From JAUHWS01 sp964571805 (GTDB lineage Bacteria > Patescibacteriota > Gracilibacteria > UM-FILTER-43-11): a stretch of DNA of 8,988 nt. Where the stretch lies: assembly GCA_964571805.1 (NCBI GenBank), contig CAZNDI010000045.1, positions 1-8,988 on the forward strand, written 5' to 3'. Below are positions 6,277 to 8,988 of this stretch, in pieces (within the stretch, counting starts at the first letter, position 1; each line of letters begins with the position of its first letter). Under the pieces are notes generated by a model. The model was given only the letters and a program-made list of their open reading frames with translations, did no database searches and was not told the DNA's origin. The translations under genes and the position numbers were made by a program.

Positions 6277-7212
6277 CTACTTCAAAAACTCACAAAAAAC
6301 ATCAACGATCTTCCCATTAAAAAACCAATAATCTGGCCCGTCTTTTTCAGGATGCCCAATGCCCGGACGCGAGTTGATTTCAATCATTCGATACCCCTTC
6401 GGCGTCCTCACAAAGTCTGCCCGATAAAGTCGAGGGTTAAATTTGGCTACTTTTTCCTCCAAAACCTGGACAATCTCCCACAATTCAGCCGGAAGATTTT
6501 CTCTAGTCACGCTGAAAATGGTAGCCAAAACTCCCTTGCCAGTGACGCTGGCCACATAGACTCCCTCCGGATAATCTTTAATGCGTGCCCCTGCAAAACG
6601 ACCATTCACCATAAAAACTTGAATTTCATGAATCCCTTCAACCATTCCGGGAATACCCAAAGACGAGTCCAAAAACTCTTGAAGTAAAATATCCTTCCAG
6701 CTTTCATACAAATTCGGCTGAACGCTCTCTCTATCTAAAACAAAAACACCCTCAGCTCGCTCGCCAAACCTCGGCTTAAGGACAATCTTTTTGGAAGAAA
6801 GCTCCGACACATACTTTTTATAATCTTCAAAAGAATTCAAAAGAAAAGTTTTACCGGAAATATCGCCAAAAAATTCGCTCGATTTCAACTTATCTCTGCA
6901 GATTTCATCAAAATCGACGTCATTGAGCACAGGACAATCTCTCACGACAGGAAAGGTATTTAGATCATCCTTGTTCCAAATCAAATCCGATTTGAAAACT
7001 GTATTTTGCTTCAAGAATTCAACCCCCACTTTTTTAAACCAAGGTTGCCACTGGCCCTTTTTTTGGTAAGAGTTGCCTCGTACCACAGCCACCTCAATCC
7101 CTTGTCGTTCAAGATGATCAATGATTTCACAATAACTCTCAAAAAAAACACTTTTAGTAAAAGGATAATCCATCACACCGGGAGAAGAGAAATAGATCGC
7201 CAGTTTTTTCAT
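6277..7212 (-). CDS. ATP-grasp domain ligase-like protein
   Basis: A 311-aa ATP-grasp enzyme, resembling the glutathione synthetase/RimK-like group that joins a carboxylate to an amine or thiol using ATP; the substrates are unknown. Residues 1-90 form an N-terminal alpha/beta domain. The ATP-grasp fold begins near 110, with KKIVLKPRFGERAEGVFVLD (141-160), where K146 is the likely ATP contact, then LLQEFLD (176-182), EIQVFMVNGRFAGARIKDYP (196-215), RADFVRT (264-270) and MIEINSRPGIG (276-286), with D266, E278 and N280 as likely Mg2+ ligands. Extending upstream to 7263 would run through the tRNA-Pro gene, so I place the start at MKKLAIYF, 15 bases after the tRNA. There is no Shine-Dalgarno site. 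It is probably co-transcribed with the tRNA and released by tRNA 3' processing. Confidence 0.88.
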   Translation of the reverse strand: MKKLAIYFSSPGVMDYPFTKSVFFESYCEIIDHLERQGIEVAVVRGNSYQKKGQWQPWFKKVGVEFLKQNTVFKSDLIWNKDDLNTFPVVRDCPVLNDVDFDEICRDKLKSSEFFGDISGKTFLLNSFEDYKKYVSELSSKKIVLKPRFGERAEGVFVLDRESVQPNLYESWKDILLQEFLDSSLGIPGMVEGIHEIQVFMVNGRFAGARIKDYPEGVYVASVTGKGVLATIFSVTRENLPAELWEIVQVLEEKVAKFNPRLYRADFVRTPKGYRMIEINSRPGIGHPEKDGPDYWFFNGKIVDVFCEFLK

Positions 7213-7227
7213 GTCGAAATTAATAAA

Positions 7228-7303
7228 TGGTCGGGGCGGCCGGACTCGAACCGACGACCACACGACCCCCAGCCGTGCATTCTACCAACTGAACTACGCC
7301 CCG
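7228..7303 (-). tRNA. tRNA-Pro (anticodon GGG)
   Basis: It folds as a full 76-base cloverleaf on the minus strand. The acceptor stem is CGGGGCG/CGCCCCG, with the C1-G72 pair typical of bacterial tRNA-Pro. The D arm is GTTC..GAAT, the anticodon stem CACGG/TCGTG has loop CTGGGGG (anticodon GGG), and the T arm is GTCGG-TTCGAGT-CCGGC. A73 is followed by an encoded CCA. It reads CCC and CCU codons. The ATP-grasp gene follows directly, and a broken second copy of the tRNA lies just upstream. Confidence 0.96.
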
Positions 7304-7331
7304 ATATTTGAACTCAGTCTACACTACTCTG

Positions 7332-7387
7332 GCCGTGCATTCTACCAAAGGCAAAGCCTCTCCTTTGGGGCTGAACTACGCCCGGAT
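7332..7387 (-). pseudogene. Broken tRNA-Pro copy with D-loop insertion
   Basis: On the minus strand this repeats the 5' part of the neighbouring tRNA-Pro(GGG). It has the acceptor 5' strand with one base changed, then GTAGTTCAG, a 22-base insertion, and TTGGTAGAATGCACGGC, after which clear identity ends. Weaker similarity continues to about 7307, including a T-loop-like TTCAAAT, but there is no matching T-stem or acceptor 3' strand, so it cannot fold as a tRNA. It is a partial or decayed tandem duplicate. It sits just after the candidate promoter, in the place where an intact tRNA would begin. Confidence 0.82.
7345..7368. repeat. Palindromic insertion in the tRNA copy
   Basis: A perfect 7-bp inverted repeat, CCAAAGG (7345-7351) and CCTTTGG (7362-7368), surrounds a 10-base loop. 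The tRNA's own CCAA (TTGG in the D-loop) supplies part of one arm. The rest (about 7349-7370) is absent from the intact tRNA 60 bases away, so the insertion boundary can be read directly from the two copies. It looks like a small dispersed palindromic element. Confidence 0.75.
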
Positions 7388-7397
7388 AACAAAAGAA

Positions 7398-7426
7398 ATT
7401 CTACTAAAGTTTGCCAGATCAATCAA
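7398..7426 (-). promoter_or_regulatory. Candidate promoter of the tRNA-Pro(GGG) region
   Basis: TTGATT (7421-7426), a 17-base spacer and TAGAAT (7398-7403) on the minus strand, with the predicted start near 7391, four bases before the broken tRNA copy. Transcription would run through that copy, then the intact tRNA, then the ATP-grasp gene. Confidence 0.55.
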
Positions 7427-7446
7427 ATGAAATTATTCTAGTTTGT

Positions 7447-7502
7447 AGTAAGCAGTAAGCAGTAAGCAGTAAGCAGTAAGCAGTAAGCAGTAAGCAGTAA
7501 GC
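7447..7502. repeat. Heptanucleotide tandem repeat (AGTAAGC)x8
   Basis: Eight perfect, uninterrupted copies of AGTAAGC (56 bases) lie in the gap between the divergent tRNA and PRC-barrel genes. A 7-bp unit would shift the frame in coding sequence, so an intergenic position is expected. It resembles the short tandemly repeated (STRR) heptamers known from cyanobacteria. Perfect copies suggest recent or ongoing slippage; the assembled copy number may be wrong. Confidence 0.97.
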
Positions 7503-7533
7503 ATTCACTAGTACGTAGGACTTATTTTAGAAA

Positions 7534-7568
7534 TATGCATACTACATAATACATGCTACATACTACAT
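7534..7568. repeat. Degenerate heptamer array (NNTACAT-like)
   Basis: In register, the 7-base units read TATGCAT, ACTACAT, AATACAT, GCTACAT, ACTACAT. All end in CAT, and the last four differ only in the first two bases. They occur 31 bases after the perfect heptamer array and 17 bases before the next start codon. The unit sequence differs from AGTAAGC, but the period is the same. Confidence 0.65.
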
Positions 7569-7585
7569 AATAGTTACTACTCAAA

Positions 7586-8110
7586 ATGATCAAAGACATT
7601 CTATCCCTCAGAGGAGAAAAAGTGCTTCACTTTGAAACAGGCGAGATTCTAGCCCTGCTCAATTGGCCCATCATTGATCCTGACACGGGCATAATTGAAG
7701 CCTTTTGGGTCAAGCCCCTCACGCTAACTGCCCGAAATGCCATCCTCCTCACCTCTAACATTTTAGCTTTTAAAAAAAATGTCTATATCAAGTCAGACAA
7801 AATGATTTGCGATCCTACTGAGGTCCTCCGAATTGCAGCCATTTTAGATGAAGGGAGGGAGTTCTTGTATGCCTCGGTTCAAAATGAGAAGCAAAAAGAC
7901 TATGGCCGAGTCTATAATCTATCTTTTTCAACGGAAACTTATGTCATTCGTCAAATTTACAGTAAAAAGTCTTTTCTTGGTATTTTCCCCTATGCTCAAA
8001 GGATCTTCCCCTACGAAAGAATTCTTAAAGTTCTGCCAAGGGTGATCATTATCGATGATAATAATACTAAAAAGGAAGAAGTGGTCGAAGCCCCCGTTGA
8101 GTTAGCTTAA
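7586..8110 (+). CDS. PRC-barrel-like domain protein
   Basis: A 174-aa protein with a likely N-terminal PRC-barrel: residues 1-45 read like the family, with EKVLHFETGEILALL, WPIIDPDTGIIEAFWVKP and alternating hydrophobic strands. A second, weaker barrel-like half is suggested by DYGRVYNLSFSTETYVIRQIYSKK (105-128) and RILKVLPRVIIIDD (145-158). The C-terminus is short, acidic and disordered-looking (EEVVEAPVELA). PRC-barrels act in RNA processing (RimM) and in photosynthetic or envelope proteins, so the domain alone does not give the role. There is no signal peptide or membrane helix. The start is preceded by degenerate heptamer repeats and has no Shine-Dalgarno site. The gene ends at a strong terminator shared with the convergent pilin-like gene. 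Confidence 0.82.
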   Translation: MIKDILSLRGEKVLHFETGEILALLNWPIIDPDTGIIEAFWVKPLTLTARNAILLTSNILAFKKNVYIKSDKMICDPTEVLRIAAILDEGREFLYASVQNEKQKDYGRVYNLSFSTETYVIRQIYSKKSFLGIFPYAQRIFPYERILKVLPRVIIIDDNNTKKEEVVEAPVELA

Positions 8111-8123
8111 AACATGGAGATCA

Positions 8124-8159
8124 AAAAACCCCTATGCATTGAGTTGAATAGGGGTTTTT
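8124..8159. terminator. Bidirectional intrinsic terminator
   Basis: A perfect 12-bp stem, AAAAACCCCTAT (8124-8135) with ATAGGGGTTTTT (8148-8159), around a 12-base loop. Each strand has a GC core followed by a T-run, so it can stop transcription of both convergent neighbours, the PRC-barrel gene (plus) and the pilin-like gene (minus). Confidence 0.93.
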
Positions 8160-8179
8160 AAATTTATTCTGATTGATCT

Positions 8180-8542
8180 TTACCCTAGAGCGTTTACAGC
8201 AAAGGTAACAATGGTGTAAGAAAGTAGGATAATGACGATACCCACCACTGCATAAGTGATGATTTTTCTTGCTTTCCCCACTTGATCTTCATCACCTCCA
8301 GCCGTCACCATGAGCACACCGGCATAAATCAAGAAGGCCACTGCAATCAAACCCAAGAAACCTAAAAAGTAATTGATGAGAGTGGTGATGTTTTGGCCCA
8401 GGGTATTTTGAGCTACAGCATCGGGAACACCGCCGGACTGAGGATTACTAAAAAAAGAGCTCCCCGCTTGAGCAAGGGCTTGATTTGTAAAGATAGCGAG
8501 CAAAGTCAAGGTTGACGATAGCTTTAGGGCTAGTTTTTTCAT
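8180..8542 (-). CDS. T4SS pilin-like (VirB2/TrbC-type) membrane protein
   Basis: A 120-aa protein with the layout of T4SS_pilin/TrbC-VirB2-like proteins (compare PF18895), which are common in Patescibacteria. It has a signal peptide (1-24, basic MKK, hydrophobic core, NQALA then Q), a polar segment (25-50), hydrophobic helix 1 (about 57-80, FLGLIAVAFLIYAGVLMV), a short charged loop AGGDEDQVGKARK (81-93) and helix 2 (about 94-117). The loop with GD/E residues followed by KAR between two helices is typical of the group. VirB2-type pilins build conjugative or secretion pili, but no other T4SS gene is in the window, so use in a pilus, DNA uptake or another envelope structure is open. It has its own strong promoter and shares a terminator with the convergent gene. 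Confidence 0.88.
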   Translation of the reverse strand: MKKLALKLSSTLTLLAIFTNQALAQAGSSFFSNPQSGGVPDAVAQNTLGQNITTLINYFLGFLGLIAVAFLIYAGVLMVTAGGDEDQVGKARKIITYAVVGIVIILLSYTIVTFAVNALG

Positions 8543-8574
8543 TTTTTTGTTTTTATATTTTTAATTCAAGCCTA

Positions 8575-8603
8575 ATTATAGCAAATATTCATCACTTTAG
8601 CAA
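8575..8603 (-). promoter_or_regulatory. Sigma70-type promoter of the pilin-like gene
   Basis: TTGCTA (8598-8603), a 17-base spacer and a perfect TATAAT (8575-8580) on the minus strand. The start is predicted near 8568, giving an A/T-rich leader of about 26 bases without a Shine-Dalgarno site. Both hexamers and the spacing equal those of the 409-aa gene's promoter. Confidence 0.8.
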
Positions 8604-8678
8604 GCGGGCAAATTAACTTCTTGATAATATCGTTGACAGGAGTCAATAATATTCCTATTTGGAACTAAAATATATTAA

Positions 8679-8756
8679 TGGTCGGGGTGACAGGACTCGA
8701 ACCTGCGACATCACGCTCCCAAAGCGTGCACTCTAAGCCAACTGAGCTACACCCCG
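8679..8756 (-). tRNA. tRNA-Pro (anticodon UGG)
   Basis: A full 78-base cloverleaf on the minus strand. The acceptor stem is CGGGGTG/CACCCCG with C1-G72, the D arm is GCTC..GAGT, and the anticodon stem CACGC/GCGTG has loop TTTGGGA (anticodon TGG). The T arm is GCAGG-TTCGAGT-CCTGT, then A73 and an encoded CCA. It reads CCA and CCG (and, by wobble, other proline codons). It is the second proline tRNA in the window; this one is upstream of the pilin-like gene, which has a separate promoter. Confidence 0.97.
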
Positions 8757-8797
8757 ATGACAAAAAACTCCTGAGTAACTAATTCTTCACTTATCCC

Positions 8798-8825
8798 ATT
8801 CTACTTACAAATTTTCATTTGTAAA
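8798..8825 (-). promoter_or_regulatory. Candidate promoter of tRNA-Pro(UGG) with palindrome
   Basis: TTTACA (8820-8825), a 16-base spacer and TAGAAT (8798-8803) on the minus strand, about 42 bases before the tRNA. A perfect 8-bp inverted repeat, TTACAAAT (8805-8812) and ATTTGTAA (8817-8824), fills the spacer and most of the -35, so it could be an operator or a chance AT palindrome. The -10 hexamer equals that of the other tRNA-Pro promoter. Confidence 0.45.
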
Positions 8826-8896
8826 TCTATAAATGATCCTTTTGTGCAAAAGATAAGAGACATGAATTGTATGCACCGCCTTTTCTCTCTTGATTA

Positions 8897-8988
8897 GGAG
8901 GGGAGTGGAGCCCTCCCCCCCCCCCACCCCACGCGGGGGGCCAAAAAAGGTTTTTTTACAATAAACAAAACAAACTAAACCCCCCCGG
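8897..8988. other. Low-complexity contig end, probably unreliable
   Basis: The sequence degenerates into homopolymer runs: eleven C, six G, six A, seven T and seven C. It opens with a GGAGGG/CCCTCC inverted repeat at 8897-8916. The abrupt change from the AT-rich flank suggests base-call or assembly error at the contig end. From 8757 to here there is no gene beyond the tRNA promoter. Confidence 0.7.

Noticed and set aside
7213..7263. N-terminal extension of the ATP-grasp protein starting at 7263
   Set aside because: The extension is encoded by the 3' half of tRNA-Pro; the MKKLAIYF start is more credible.
7211..7441. Plus-strand reading frames over the tRNA-Pro region (GRGGRTRTDDHTTPSRAF-like)
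   Set aside because: This is the antisense of a tRNA and its broken copy, a well-known false-ORF pattern; no gene.
7447..7502. CRISPR array
   Set aside because: The units are 7 bases with no spacers; this is a simple tandem repeat.
8897..8960. GC-rich hairpins at the right end as terminator or G-quadruplex
   Set aside because: The homopolymer pattern at a contig end is more likely error than biology.

Overview
This looks like one complete short-read contig rather than a slice of a chromosome. Bases 1-42 are a Nextera transposase adapter, and the last ~90 bases are homopolymer-rich, low-quality-looking sequence. About 8.85 kb between them is genomic. The T4SS_pilin-type protein, very small operons, a DUF559 gene, many short unclassified membrane proteins and almost no Shine-Dalgarno sites suggest a Patescibacteria/CPR-like bacterium, perhaps on the Peregrinibacteria/Gracilibacteria side. 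That placement is inference. The standard code reads every gene cleanly. All eight visible CDS stops are TAA or TAG; none is TGA.

Region 1 (43-3806, minus strand) is an iron-sulfur cluster assembly operon in the order sufC, a DUF559 endonuclease-like gene, sufB, sufD (3' end lost at the adapter). SufC is the ATPase; SufB and SufD form the scaffold on which the cluster is built. The DUF559 gene overlaps the end of sufC. Its stop codon lies inside a GC-rich hairpin repeat that is paired with a second, inverted copy just before sufB, so the gene and repeats look like a small inserted element. A possible promoter and a 23-bp inverted repeat precede sufC.

Region 2 (3927-6235) holds three single genes with their own promoters: an 86-aa protein of unknown function (minus) behind a near-consensus promoter, a 409-aa single-pass membrane protein with eight extracytoplasmic cysteines (minus), and a divergently transcribed DUF1003 two-helix membrane protein (plus).

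Region 3 (6277-7426, minus) is a tRNA-Pro(GGG) gene followed after 15 bases by an ATP-grasp ligase-like gene. Upstream of the tRNA, at the position its promoter serves, lies a broken second copy of the tRNA whose D-loop carries a 22-base palindromic insertion.

Region 4 (7447-8988) starts with eight perfect copies of a 7-bp tandem repeat and then a degenerate 7-bp array. It continues with a PRC-barrel-like protein (plus), a strong bidirectional terminator, a T4SS-pilin-like protein (minus) with a near-consensus promoter, and tRNA-Pro(UGG) with its promoter. The remaining 230 bases hold no gene.
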